From CAZEQH01 sp964566875 (lineage in GTDB: Bacteria > Patescibacteriota > Minisyncoccia > Minisyncoccales > JANBVM01), in assembly GCA_964566875.1 (NCBI GenBank), contig CAZMJM010000004.1:1-40121 (forward strand): a stretch of 40,121 nucleotides of DNA, given 5' to 3'. Each line of letters opens with the position of its first letter. The first letter of the stretch is position 1. A program made the position numbers and the translations under genes. The notes beneath the pieces were generated by a model that had not been told where the DNA came from, did not search any database, and saw only the letters and a program-made list of their open reading frames with translations. This document shows, one piece after another, positions 7,684 through 15,220 of this stretch.

Positions 7684-8536
7684 CGTTTCGGTTTTTGAAA
7701 GGAAAAAGGTGATAGGTAAACAGGTCTGTTCCGGACTTTTTTCGGAAAGAATCTTAAAATTCATACCCGGCAGCAGACATCTGGTAGAAAACACCATCCA
7801 TTATGCCCTCTTGCATTTTCCGGTAAAGGACCTTAGACTTAATTTTTCCAAAAATTTCTTTGTGATGGAGCACGCCGAACTCGATAGGGTGGCGGCCGAA
7901 GAGGCGAGGAGACAAGGGGCTGAAATTATTCTCGGAAAAAAAATAGATAAGTTGCCGGAAGGCTTTAAAAAAATTATAGGTTGTGACGGAGCCCTTTCTC
8001 AAGTCAGAAATATTCTTCAACTGAAGAAGCCCAGAATGAGACTGGGAATCCAGACGCAGCTTAAGAAGGAAGACCATTCAGATTTCGTTGAGGTGTGGCC
8101 CACCCGGAAAGGTTTTTTATGGAAGATTCCCCGCGGTTCTTCAACGGAGTACGGTATTATTGAGGAAAAGGAGAGAGCCAAGGAAATGTTCGACGCTTTT
8201 TTGCGGGAACGCGGTATCACTTCAGAAAAAATCGGTTCTGCCCTCATCCCGCAGGGATTCACAGTGCCGAAAACCAACGATGTTACCCTGTGCGGGGATG
8301 CTGCTGGCCTGACCAAACCATGGTCAGGAGGCGGAGTGATATGGGGCTTGAAAGCGGCTGATATCCTGGTCAAGCATTTCCCTGATTTTCCCAAATACGA
8401 AAGAGAGCTTAAGGGCTCTTTCCTTCCGAGGATTGTGCTGTCGCGGGCAGCCACCGAAATAGTTGGTGTACTGGGGCCTGCACTTGTTCTGCTCGCGCCA
8501 AAAAGTGTTAAAATAGAAAGTGATTTTCTAATGTGA
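7595..8536 (+). CDS. geranylgeranyl-reductase-family FAD flavoprotein
   Basis: A 313-residue flavoprotein of the geranylgeranyl reductase family, which saturates isoprenoid double bonds. The N-terminal dinucleotide fold reads AIIGAGVCGLYLAWKLSQKG, with the E of VFERKK binding the ribose and the family cysteine in GKQVCSGLFS. Further marks are IGCDGALSQVR, the substrate-side FLWKIPRGSS and the second FAD motif LCGDAAGLTKPWSGGGV. It is shorter than the 390-450 residues of archaeal enzymes, mainly at the C-terminus. Its stop overlaps the start region of uppS, so the likely substrate is a polyprenyl chain, perhaps the undecaprenyl carrier or a related lipid. The exact substrate is not determinable. 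ATG 7595 is the only start that keeps the nucleotide-binding strand. Confidence 0.78.
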   Translation: MGYAKKDTAIIGAGVCGLYLAWKLSQKGVNVSVFERKKVIGKQVCSGLFSERILKFIPGSRHLVENTIHYALLHFPVKDLRLNFSKNFFVMEHAELDRVAAEEARRQGAEIILGKKIDKLPEGFKKIIGCDGALSQVRNILQLKKPRMRLGIQTQLKKEDHSDFVEVWPTRKGFLWKIPRGSSTEYGIIEEKERAKEMFDAFLRERGITSEKIGSALIPQGFTVPKTNDVTLCGDAAGLTKPWSGGGVIWGLKAADILVKHFPDFPKYERELKGSFLPRIVLSRAATEIVGVLGPALVLLAPKSVKIESDFLM

Positions 8537-8538
8537 CT

Positions 8539-9216
8539 ATGGAAAAAATTCCACATCATTTAGGCATCATTCTTGACGGAAACCGCAGGTGGGCTAAAGA
8601 AAGAGGTTTGTCTTCTTTTGAAGGGCACCGGAAGGGCCTGGAAAAAATAACCGACGTAGTAAAATGGTGCCGGAAAAGAGAAATCAGGGTTCTAACCCTT
8701 TTCGTGTTTTCCACAGAAAATTGGAACAGGTCCAAAGAGGAAGTGGACTATCTGATGAAATTGGCCAACCGGGCCGTTAAGAACAGTTCCAAGGAGGTTT
8801 TGAAACAGGAGATCAAAGTCAGGGTGATAGGCGACAAAGGGAGACTGCCTCCCTTTGTACTGAAAACGATTGAGGAGGTGGAGCAGGAAAGCAAAGACAA
8901 TAAGGAAATGACCCTCAATTTCGCTTTGAGCTACGGCGGAAGGTCGGAAATTGTCCAGGCCGTGAAAAAGATTGTAGCCAGCGGGGTCGCAGCTGACCAG
9001 GTTACGGAGAGCCTGATTTCGGAAAATCTCTGGACCACGGACCTGGACCTGATTATCAGGACCGGCAAGGAGAAGCGCATCTCCAATTTTTTAATATGGC
9101 AGGCGGCTTATTCCGAACTTTATTTTTACGAAAAATATTGGCCGGACTTTACGGAGAGTGATTTGGAGGCCGCCCTGGAAGATTATGCCAACAGAAAAAG
9201 GCGATTTGGTAAATAA
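8539..9216 (+). CDS. uppS: undecaprenyl diphosphate synthase (cis-prenyltransferase)
   Basis: A 225-residue enzyme that extends farnesyl diphosphate with isopentenyl diphosphate to the C55 carrier used for lipid II. Signatures: LGIILDGNRRWAKERG (the essential Asp and the diphosphate-binding loop), LFVFSTENWNRS, LSYGGRSEIVQA, and the C-terminal DLIIRTGKEKRISNFLIWQ with YSELYF. The usual RTGGE reads RTGKE. ATG 8539 is chosen; GTG 8533 overlaps the previous stop and is an alternative. A possible -10 TAAAAT lies at 8509-8514 inside the upstream gene. It pairs functionally with uppP at 11444 and with mraY and murG in the cell-wall block. Confidence 0.95.
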   Translation: MEKIPHHLGIILDGNRRWAKERGLSSFEGHRKGLEKITDVVKWCRKREIRVLTLFVFSTENWNRSKEEVDYLMKLANRAVKNSSKEVLKQEIKVRVIGDKGRLPPFVLKTIEEVEQESKDNKEMTLNFALSYGGRSEIVQAVKKIVASGVAADQVTESLISENLWTTDLDLIIRTGKEKRISNFLIWQAAYSELYFYEKYWPDFTESDLEAALEDYANRKRRFGK

Positions 9217-9781
9217 GCTAATCTTGGGGAATAATCACAGCTTGGGAAAAAAGCGGAGCAAGGAATTCTTCCAGAGAGGATTCAACCTGATGGAAATCCT
9301 TATAATTTTAGCGGTTATGGGCCTTCTAGTCAGTATAGCCCTGGTAGGGGCCTGGTCGGCCCGTGATAAAGCCAAGGCCGCCAAAGCCAGAAAGGAGATG
9401 AGACAGATATACAACGCCATGATGCTGATGGAGGCAGATACGGAAACTTGGCCCGGCCATCAGGTGCCTTATGAGATAGGTTCGGGCACTGCGGGGAACG
9501 AGATCTGCAGTGACGGCTGTACTTTTGGGTTGGATGACTGTCGGGCGGGACTGATATGTAATCCCGAACCTCCAAACAGTTACTTTGGGTGGGACGGTCC
9601 ATACATGACCGAGATACCTAAAGATCCGTGGGGAAATGATTACTTTATCGATACGGACTATGACCTGGATCCGGGAGTGGGTGAAACGTGGGCCGTGGTT
9701 ATCGGCTCTTACGGCCCCAACGGTGTGGGCAATAATCAGTATGATGAAGATGATGTGCTCCAGGTAATTATATCCGAGTAA
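9185..9781 (+). CDS. type II secretion / type IV pilus pseudopilin (GspG-like)
   Basis: A prepilin with the class III leader motif G|FNLMEILIILAVMGLL: cleavage after Gly, Phe +1 and Glu +5, then a hydrophobic helix that anchors the subunit and later packs in the fibre. The soluble part has two cysteine pairs (ICSDGC and DCRAGLIC) and the GspG-type end FGWDGPYMTEIPKDPWGNDY with D-x-D-x-D calcium-loop residues and GSYGPNG. The start is uncertain. ATG 9185 overlaps uppS by 32 bases and gives a long leader; TTG 9206 or TTG 9242 would give shorter leaders, the last a typical 12 residues (MGKKRSKEFFQR). It needs a prepilin peptidase and assembly ATPase, not present here. Confidence 0.85.
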   Translation: MPTEKGDLVNKLILGNNHSLGKKRSKEFFQRGFNLMEILIILAVMGLLVSIALVGAWSARDKAKAAKARKEMRQIYNAMMLMEADTETWPGHQVPYEIGSGTAGNEICSDGCTFGLDDCRAGLICNPEPPNSYFGWDGPYMTEIPKDPWGNDYFIDTDYDLDPGVGETWAVVIGSYGPNGVGNNQYDEDDVLQVIISE

Positions 9782-9791
9782 TTCAAAACAA

Positions 9792-9815
9792 AAACCGCCC
9801 TCGGGCGGTTTTTAT
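9792..9815. terminator. bidirectional rho-independent terminator
   Basis: AAACCGCC and GGCGGTTT form an 8-bp stem around a CTCG tetraloop, with A-rich sequence on the left and T-rich on the right, so it works on both strands. It separates the pseudopilin gene from the convergent lamin-tail protein, whose stop codon (9812-9814) lies in the T tail. Confidence 0.88.
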
Positions 9816-10999
9816 TTACATACGGGATATCCGTAAGAGAACTGGCTTACTACTCTTCCACTTGAGTCGTATAATTTCATCGTATCGCAGTTGTTTTTTA
9901 CCGTGATACTTTTGTTCATAAAGAGATACCAACTGTTTTTGAGAAAATCCTTATCTTTAGAATACTCCAGAAAACAGGCGTTATAGTTGAAGTGTTCCTC
10001 CAGATAGGAAGTACATTCCTGGTCGTACATGATGTCTACTTTCTGGGAGTAATCGGGTATTCCGCAGTTTACGCTCCGCGTGATAAACTGCTGGCAGCAG
10101 GGACTGAGATGTGATATTTCCCCTTGGGAAGGTTTGGGGCAGCTTCCACCTATGGAAACGGGAAAACTCTTATTATAACTGAGGTATCCCATGCATTTGT
10201 TTACCCTAAAATTCATTCCCTGGCCAAGAGGATTTGCGCTTCCGGAGATATAGATGGTATCTCCCTGCCTGACGATAATATCCGCAAGCACAGGAAGGTT
10301 GGGAAAAGAATAATACTTTTCGGCGCCTTTCGGTATCACGAAAATACCTCCCTTACCGCTTATTTTCCAGCCGGTGATGTCAATGGTCTCATCTTTGGAA
10401 AGGTTGGTGCGCAGGGTAATCAGGGAACTTCCCACAGAGGAAATTTTAACCTTCCCAAAGTATGGAGAAACATTAATTTTAAAGGTCCGCTGGGCGGGGG
10501 TATAATCTACTCCGTTTTTGGTTCTGGCTCTTACCATAAAGGTGTAATAGCGGGAAGTAACTGGCAGATCTACGGTTCTGTAGTCTGATCGGGTGGCAAT
10601 CCATTTGGTATCGAAGCCCTCAATAAAAGTCTCAAAATAAATATTTTCTTCCTTATTTCCGTATATGACCAGGCCGCCGAATCTGAATGTCACTCGGGTA
10701 CTTTCCTCTATGATTTCTCCTTCTTTGGGGCCTTCTGTAATATAGGTGTCTAGTAAGATTTGTGGTTGAATCACCGCTGGTTTTGTAGTTGCCACCCCGC
10801 TTTTCGGAGTATTTGCGGGCCTTGTTTCTCCGGAAACCTGTTGGGCAGGGTAATTTTGTTGGGTGGAAGGAACAGATGCCTGGCTTTGAGAAACATTGGC
10901 CTGAGACAACTCAACGCTCTCCCTCGACAGCGAGGGAGCGTAATTAGAAAAGCTGACTAAAGCTATAACTAAAAATATTAAAGCCAATACAGTATCCAT
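9812..10999 (-). CDS. anchored surface protein with lamin-tail-like domain
   Basis: A 395-residue exported protein. Residues 2-20 are a hydrophobic N-terminal segment; a low-complexity Ser/Gln/Pro linker covers about 28-80; an Ig-like domain (EGPKEGEIIEESTRVTFRFGG) covers about 88-175; and a lamin-tail-like beta domain covers about 178-265 (VKISSVG, ETIDITGWKISGKGG, GDTIYISGSANPLG). A cysteine-rich insertion with PCCQQF and a closing strand (MKLYDSSGRVVSQFSYGYP) follows, which looks like the completing edge of the lamin-tail fold. Lamin-tail domains are frequent in predicted surface proteins of this lineage. No enzyme motif is seen; a role in the S-layer or attachment is a guess. Confidence 0.7.
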   Translation of the reverse strand: MDTVLALIFLVIALVSFSNYAPSLSRESVELSQANVSQSQASVPSTQQNYPAQQVSGETRPANTPKSGVATTKPAVIQPQILLDTYITEGPKEGEIIEESTRVTFRFGGLVIYGNKEENIYFETFIEGFDTKWIATRSDYRTVDLPVTSRYYTFMVRARTKNGVDYTPAQRTFKINVSPYFGKVKISSVGSSLITLRTNLSKDETIDITGWKISGKGGIFVIPKGAEKYYSFPNLPVLADIIVRQGDTIYISGSANPLGQGMNFRVNKCMGYLSYNKSFPVSIGGSCPKPSQGEISHLSPCCQQFITRSVNCGIPDYSQKVDIMYDQECTSYLEEHFNYNACFLEYSKDKDFLKNSWYLFMNKSITVKNNCDTMKLYDSSGRVVSQFSYGYPVCK

Positions 11000-11007
11000 C
11001 AGGATTT

Positions 11008-11036
11008 ACTATAAAACTAATATCTTAAAAAGTCAA
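11008..11036 (-). promoter_or_regulatory. sigma-70-type promoter for the lamin-tail gene
   Basis: On the minus strand TTGACT (11036-11031) and TATAGT (11013-11008) are separated by exactly 17 bases. The expected start is about 11001, two bases before the ATG at 10999, so the leader is almost absent. Confidence 0.75.
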
Positions 11037-11055
11037 TAGATGAAAACACTTGACA

Positions 11056-11084
11056 TTGAACAGAAAGAGTATCACCCTTAAATA
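11056..11084 (+). promoter_or_regulatory. possible promoter for the basic small protein
   Basis: TTGAAC (11056-11061) and TAAATA (11079-11084) are 17 bases apart. A perfect TTGACA lies at 11050-11055 but is too far from this -10. The region is the divergent spacer between two genes, which supports a promoter here. Confidence 0.4.
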
Positions 11085-11127
11085 ATACGCCAAAGGTCAT
11101 CCAAGAAGACTTTAACGGTCAGATGGC

Positions 11128-11352
11128 ATGAACAAAAAAAGAAAAAAACATGCCCCAGGAGAAGACTTTGAGCGTGAAGAGGAAAACGACTATTCCAAGG
11201 AATCTCTTAACGATTGGCACAAGCAGCCTCAAAAGATAGATGAAATTATCAAGGGGAGATGGCATAAATTTCTGGAGAAGAGGAAGAGGCAGACCGAAAG
11301 GGCTGCCAAGAGGAAGAAAAAAATCGTACCCGACGACAGGTTTGGAGATTAA
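11128..11352 (+). CDS. small highly charged basic protein of unknown function
   Basis: A 74-residue protein with no hydrophobic core; nearly half the residues are Lys, Arg, Glu or Asp. It begins MNKKRKKHAPGEDFERE and contains a helical basic segment, GRWHKFLEKRKRQTERAAKRKKK. The composition suggests nucleic-acid or ribosome binding, or a cytoplasmic tail-like helix, but no family is recognised. ATG 11128 is chosen because ATG 11123 runs into a stop after one codon. It has its own probable promoter and an imperfect terminator after it. Confidence 0.5.
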   Translation: MNKKRKKHAPGEDFEREEENDYSKESLNDWHKQPQKIDEIIKGRWHKFLEKRKRQTERAAKRKKKIVPDDRFGD

Positions 11353-11386
11353 ACGGACATCCTGTAAATTTGGGGCGCCGGCATTA

Positions 11387-11416
11387 TCTTCAGGATGGAA
11401 GAGCGGGCGTTTTTTT
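11387..11416 (+). terminator. weak terminator after the basic small protein
   Basis: TCTTC (11387-11391) and GAAGA (11398-11402) form a short stem, flanked by GC-rich sequence that can extend it imperfectly (CGCC with GGCG), and followed by seven T at 11410-11416. The stem is imperfect but the T run is clear. Confidence 0.45.
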
Positions 11417-11443
11417 GTTAACATTGATGAATAAGAACAAATC

Positions 11444-12181
11444 ATGCTTTCTTATATAGTCATAGGAATATTACAGGGAATCTTTGAGTGGCTTCCCATT
11501 TCCAGCGAAGGTATAGTGGCTTTGGCCGTTCAGCTTTTTTCCTTAAAGGTAAATCCGATAGGGATAGCTCTGTTTCTGCATCTGGGGACCGTTTTCGCGG
11601 CATTTTTTTATTTCCGCAAAGAATGGAGAGAGGTTCTGACCCTTCGCGACAAGCAATTGATGCGTTTTCTTCTCGTATCCACCCTGGTTTCTTTACCGGT
11701 AGGGTATGTCTTTTACAAACATATAAAGGATATGGCGCTGGGCAATACCTTATTGTTGGTTATGGGGACCGGATTAATGGTGACGGCTTTTTTTCACAAG
11801 GCCCGGAAAACTCTCCGGATGGATTTTAATTTTTTGGCGGTAGCGGCGGGATTCCTTCAGGGCCTGGCGGTCATTCCGGGACTCTCCCGGTCCGGCTCTA
11901 CCATTTTCGCCCTTTCCCTTGGAGGGATGCCTCCATCAAAAGTGCTGAAGATGTCTTATATGATGTCGGTCCCGGTCATCTTCGCCTCCAGTCTTTATTT
12001 GTGGTGGAACAACAATAATTTTCTTATTGATGGCTGGCCCGCTTTGATTTCTTCATTTTTGGTGGGCTTTCTTACATTGGGAGCCCTGATAAGGGTTTCC
12101 GAAAAGATTAATTTTTTCAAATTCGCCCTGACGTTCAGTCTGCTGTGTTTCCTCGGCGCTTTTCTTCAGTTTATATTTTGA
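11444..12181 (+). CDS. uppP: undecaprenyl-diphosphatase (UppP/BacA family)
   Basis: A 245-residue polytopic membrane protein, about eight hydrophobic segments, that removes a phosphate from undecaprenyl diphosphate to recycle the carrier lipid. Family motifs are LQGIFEWLPISSEG near the N-terminus and PGLSRSGSTIFALSLGGM at about 146-163 with the catalytic Arg. Two usual active-site positions differ: the first Glu of E-G-x-x-E is Gln 11 (Glu 15 is kept), and the His of S-S-x-G-H is Ile 24. The family call is firm, but these changes could mean altered activity. It is slightly shorter than the usual 265-275 residues. No Shine-Dalgarno sequence is visible. Confidence 0.88.
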   Translation: MLSYIVIGILQGIFEWLPISSEGIVALAVQLFSLKVNPIGIALFLHLGTVFAAFFYFRKEWREVLTLRDKQLMRFLLVSTLVSLPVGYVFYKHIKDMALGNTLLLVMGTGLMVTAFFHKARKTLRMDFNFLAVAAGFLQGLAVIPGLSRSGSTIFALSLGGMPPSKVLKMSYMMSVPVIFASSLYLWWNNNNFLIDGWPALISSFLVGFLTLGALIRVSEKINFFKFALTFSLLCFLGAFLQFIF

Positions 12182-12189
12182 TGAGCTTC

Positions 12190-12218
12190 TTATCGGGAAC
12201 CTTATTTTTTTGTATAAT
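12190..12218 (+). promoter_or_regulatory. promoter with leaderless geometry for the NUDIX gene
   Basis: A consensus TATAAT at 12213-12218 ends six bases before ATG 12225, so transcription should begin at the ATG. A poor -35 candidate, TTATCG at 12190-12195, has 17-base spacing. The -10 to ATG distance is the same as at 1941/1953. Confidence 0.6.
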
Positions 12219-12224
12219 TAGATT

Positions 12225-12653
12225 ATGGAATATAGCCGACGGGTCGCTTTGTTTGTATTAAAGAATGACAGGGGTGAGGTGTTGCTGCAGTTGAGGGACG
12301 AGGCGGCTCCGACTGCTCCCGGATTTTGGGCTTTTTTCGGAGGCGCAATAGAAAAAGGAGAGTCTCCGGAAGAAGCGGTGAAAAGAGAGGCTGAGGAGGA
12401 ATTGGGTATTAAGCTCTCTGGTTTGAAACTTTTCAAAAGATACCTATTCCGCCATGAGGACGGATTGCAAGAGAAATTCGTTTTCACCGCCCCGCTCACT
12501 TTTTCCGTTGAAGAATTGAGGGAACGCCTCAGGGAAGGAGAAGGCCTGGGATTATATTCCCTGGAATCCGCTTCAAGTATTAAGATGACCGATAACGACA
12601 AAAAAATTTTAAAAGATGTTTTCACCTACTTTCGCCATGAAGAAAAAAAATAG
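12225..12653 (+). CDS. NUDIX hydrolase
   Basis: A 142-residue NUDIX protein. The NUDIX box is complete at about residues 38-60: GGAIEKGESPEEAVKREAEEELGI fits G-x5-E-x7-R-E-U-x-E-E-x-G-U (the stretch is shown by its key residues G, E, REAEEE and G). The upstream strand VALFVLKNDRGEVLLQLR is usual for MutT-like enzymes that cleave nucleoside diphosphate derivatives. The substrate cannot be told; an 8-oxo-dGTP or dNTP cleaning role is the default guess. Its end overlaps the next gene's start by 17 bases. Confidence 0.9.
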   Translation: MEYSRRVALFVLKNDRGEVLLQLRDEAAPTAPGFWAFFGGAIEKGESPEEAVKREAEEELGIKLSGLKLFKRYLFRHEDGLQEKFVFTAPLTFSVEELRERLREGEGLGLYSLESASSIKMTDNDKKILKDVFTYFRHEEKK

Positions 12654-14715
12654 AGGACAAAAGGGGGCTATTCAGCTTCCCGTATTGATAGTAATCATCG
12701 GTATTATCGCCGCAGGCTTCGCCCTTTATGGCAGGGGAGAATTGTTTTCTTTGATGGCGGATATTTCTCAGGTTTTTTCTGCGGGAGAACAACAAAAACT
12801 TTCAGGTGATAGTTCCTCTACAGATGTCCTTCAGGAAGAGGCCGAGATATCGGCCGCAGACGTCCAAGCCGGAAAAGAAAACAATGGTGTTATCTCTGGG
12901 GAAGGGACGTACGTATTAGGGGTTATTGACGGAGACACAATCATACTGGAGGGGGGAGAAAAAGTGAAATACATCGGAGTTGACGCTCCCGAAACCGTTG
13001 ATCCGGCTTTGCCCGTGGAATGTTTCGGCCGGCAGGCGGCTTATGAAAACAAGAACCTGGTCGCCGGAAAGAAAGTAAGGATGGAAAGCGACGGCGCAGA
13101 TAAGGATAAAGACGGGGACCTATTGAGGTACGTGTGGGTAGGGGACACCTTTGTTAACGATTACCTTATCAGAGAAGGCTTTGCCCGCAGCAGTCTTCCC
13201 TCTGGCATCGCTCAGTATTCCCAGCAATTCGCTGAGGCGGAAGCTGCAGCCAAAAAAGATATGAAGGGGTTATGGAAGGCCTGTGAAATCTCTTCTGAGG
13301 ACCTTTCCCTTGATATTCCCATTACTTATGATGCCATATCCGATATGGGGGGATGTACCGACCCCGCGGCCTTGAACTTCAATTGGAAAGCCACTTTTAA
13401 CGACGGCAGCTGCCGTTATCCGTATCGTCCGGTCCAGCAGACCGGTTCTCAGCAGGATACCATCCCGCCAAAGATAGAAAACGTCCAGGAAAAAGAAGTG
13501 GGGACCAAGTCGGCTACCATTATCTGGACTACGGACGAGCCGAGCACTTCCAGGATCCAATACGGAAAGACTTTAGACCTGCCCCTTATTACTCCCTTTG
13601 ACCCTGAGTTGAGCCTGTCGCACAGTATGACTCTGGAAAATCTTGATATGGGCAGTACCTATTATTACCGCATCATCTCAGCGGATGCTTCCAATAACTG
13701 GCCAATTTTCATAAGCCGGGCCTTCACAACGCTCCACATCAACGGGGAGCTATCGGTGGAGACCATGAGCCTGGCTCCCGAGGAACCGGTTGTTATGATG
13801 GGAGAGCAGGGGAAAAAGTTGGGGATGTGGAGGTTCAACGCCAATGATTTGGAAGATCTTGAAGTGAGCCAGGTTATTGTTTACAACAAGAATATTGCAG
13901 GAGCTGCTAACGTTCTTAACCTTGAACTCTGGTGCGGGGGAAACCCCATGGAGTCCTCCGGGGACCGATTGGTTTCCAATAACATAGTCTTTAATGAAGG
14001 AAAAGAAAAATGTATCGTTCCCAAGGCGGATTCTTTGGTCTTTACCCTGTACGGCGATATCGCTCTGCCCGAAGAAGGCGGTATTTCCGGCGAAGAGATG
14101 AGATTTTTTCTGGAACTGCCCGGTGAGATTACCGGCAGTCCATCAGATTCCATCATCGCTGCGAGTGAGTTCGGTTATGCCCAGACCAAGGACCCCGGTG
14201 AAAAAATAGCGAATCCTGTATATTCTTATCGGACGAGTCTCAGCGTTCAGATGCAGTGTTACAATATGTGTGCGGTAAGGCAAAGAAACGCCAGAGATAA
14301 GATGGCGAAACTCATCCTTTCCAGCTCCAATAATCAGGAGGCCTCAATAGAGTCCATTTCCTTTAAGGTTAACGGGGACATCAGGCCGGCGGCCACCCAG
14401 ACCGTTTTCTACCTGGAAAGCGAAAAGGGAGAAAAGGTTGGTCAGGGCATCTTACAATCTCCCAGCGGCGAAGTTAACGTCGTGTTCGACCCCCAGCTTA
14501 TAGTAACCAAAGACCCGAAAACCCTTATTTTAGTTACGGATACTCAGTATTTTCTGGTGGCTGATGAGAGCCATCTTGCCGAGAACCTGAACATTGTTGT
14601 TGACCGGGGTTCCCCCGAAGAAGCCGGAGGCTTCCGCTGGTATGATCAGGAGGACGGCGGTCCGATATCCTGGGTCTATTCAGCAGAACCCATCAGTGTG
14701 AGCCTGGGATATTAA
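12637..14715 (+). CDS. large anchored surface protein with thermonuclease-like domain
   Basis: A 692-residue protein. An N-terminal membrane anchor (about 12-32) is followed by a linker, a staphylococcal-nuclease-like domain at about 90-216 (GVIDGDTIILEGG, KYIGVDAPETVDP, RYVWVGDTFVND, REGFARS), a cysteine motif GGCTDPAALNFNWKATFNDG, a fibronectin type III domain at about 265-375 (SATIIWTTDEPSTSRIQYG), and about 300 residues of beta-rich surface domains. In the nuclease domain Asp 100, Asp 116 and Glu 119 are kept, but the two catalytic arginines appear replaced: Lys 111 for Arg35 and Asp 161 for Arg87 (Staphylococcus numbering). It may be a weak nuclease acting outside the cell on environmental DNA, or a binding protein. 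ATG 12637 is chosen over 12616 since it directly precedes the basic MKKKNRG of the signal anchor. Confidence 0.8.
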   Translation: MKKKNRGQKGAIQLPVLIVIIGIIAAGFALYGRGELFSLMADISQVFSAGEQQKLSGDSSSTDVLQEEAEISAADVQAGKENNGVISGEGTYVLGVIDGDTIILEGGEKVKYIGVDAPETVDPALPVECFGRQAAYENKNLVAGKKVRMESDGADKDKDGDLLRYVWVGDTFVNDYLIREGFARSSLPSGIAQYSQQFAEAEAAAKKDMKGLWKACEISSEDLSLDIPITYDAISDMGGCTDPAALNFNWKATFNDGSCRYPYRPVQQTGSQQDTIPPKIENVQEKEVGTKSATIIWTTDEPSTSRIQYGKTLDLPLITPFDPELSLSHSMTLENLDMGSTYYYRIISADASNNWPIFISRAFTTLHINGELSVETMSLAPEEPVVMMGEQGKKLGMWRFNANDLEDLEVSQVIVYNKNIAGAANVLNLELWCGGNPMESSGDRLVSNNIVFNEGKEKCIVPKADSLVFTLYGDIALPEEGGISGEEMRFFLELPGEITGSPSDSIIAASEFGYAQTKDPGEKIANPVYSYRTSLSVQMQCYNMCAVRQRNARDKMAKLILSSSNNQEASIESISFKVNGDIRPAATQTVFYLESEKGEKVGQGILQSPSGEVNVVFDPQLIVTKDPKTLILVTDTQYFLVADESHLAENLNIVVDRGSPEEAGGFRWYDQEDGGPISWVYSAEPISVSLGY

Positions 14716-14727
14716 AACACTCCAATT

Positions 14728-14922
14728 ATGAAAGAGTTTATATTGGCCGGAATACTGATAATAATTGTGGGTTTCTTTTTACTCTTTATGTATCAAGAAA
14801 AGACCGAGGTCATTACCAATTTCACCGAATGCGAAGAAGCCGGCTATCCGGTGCTGGAAACAGACCCTCCCCGATGTACCATCCCGGGAGGAGAGACCTT
14901 TATTGCAGAACAGGGAGAATAA
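14728..14922 (+). CDS. small anchored protein with AGYPV cysteine motif
   Basis: A 64-residue protein: membrane anchor at residues 3-22 (EFILAGILIIIVGFFLLFMY), then a short outside domain NFTECEEAGYPVLETDPPRC with GGETFIAE. The C-x4-A-G-Y-P-V-x-E-x2-P-x2-C-x3-G-x-T-F pattern recurs in small exported proteins of this lineage and others. The two cysteines probably form a disulphide. It follows the thermonuclease-like gene by 12 bases and shares its transcript. The function is unknown. Confidence 0.6.
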   Translation: MKEFILAGILIIIVGFFLLFMYQEKTEVITNFTECEEAGYPVLETDPPRCTIPGGETFIAEQGE

Positions 14923-14933
14923 TCCCTGTTTTT
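14909..14933 (+). terminator. terminator overlapping the stop codon
   Basis: AACAGGGA (14909-14916) pairs with TCCCTGTT (14923-14930) around a six-base loop that contains the TAA stop (14920-14922), followed by T to 14933. It ends the uppP-to-small-anchor group. Confidence 0.8.
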
Positions 14934-14964
14934 AATTTAGGGGTTTTACTGTGTATAAAACCTA

Positions 14965-14993
14965 TTGATATTTCCTTAAAATAATTGTATATT
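14965..14993 (+). promoter_or_regulatory. promoter reading into the assembly gap
   Basis: TTGATA (14965-14970) and TATATT (14988-14993) are separated by 17 bases, giving a start near 15000, just before the N run. No gene is visible between it and the gap. Confidence 0.55.
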
Positions 14994-15122
14994 CATAGAA
15001 CCAATAGATCTTTAAAAANNNNNNNNNNNNNNNNNNNNNNNNNNNNNNNNNNNNNNNNNNNNNNNNNNNNNNNNNNNNNNNNNNNNNNNNNNNNNNNNNN
15101 NNNNNNNNNNNNNNNNNNAAAC

Positions 15123-15144
15123 AGCCGAATCAATTGATTCGGCT
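15123..15144. terminator. 22-base perfect palindrome, probable terminator stem
   Basis: The sequence from AGCCGAATC at 15123 to GATTCGGCT at 15144 is a perfect inverted repeat of 22 bases, with A residues on its left and CTCCTATTTTT on its right. It probably terminates a transcript coming out of the gap. A protein-binding site is the alternative because the T run starts six bases late. Confidence 0.6.
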
Positions 15145-15163
15145 CTCCTATTTTTAATTTCCA

Positions 15164-15192
15164 TTGACAGCCCCGCGAATTTCCAGTTAATT
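15164..15192 (+). promoter_or_regulatory. promoter of the zinc-ribbon gene
   Basis: Consensus TTGACA (15164-15169), 17-base spacer, then TTAATT (15187-15192). The expected start is near 15199, leaving a leader of about 28 bases that carries a strong ribosome-binding site. Confidence 0.65.
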
Positions 15193-15210
15193 TAAATAAG
15201 GAACATTAAA

Positions 15211-15220
15211 AAGGAGGTGA
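15211..15220 (+). promoter_or_regulatory. full-length Shine-Dalgarno site that selects a TTG start
   Basis: AAGGAGGTGA (followed by T) matches the 16S 3' end almost completely. From the GGAGG core at 15213-15217 the TTG at 15227 is nine bases away, whereas the ATG at 15236 is eighteen away. This supports TTG as the initiation codon. Most genes in the window have no such site. Confidence 0.7.

Noticed and set aside
11240..11434. 64-residue frame overlapping the basic small protein.
   Set aside because: It crosses a probable terminator and has no start signal; it is the shadow of the charged gene.
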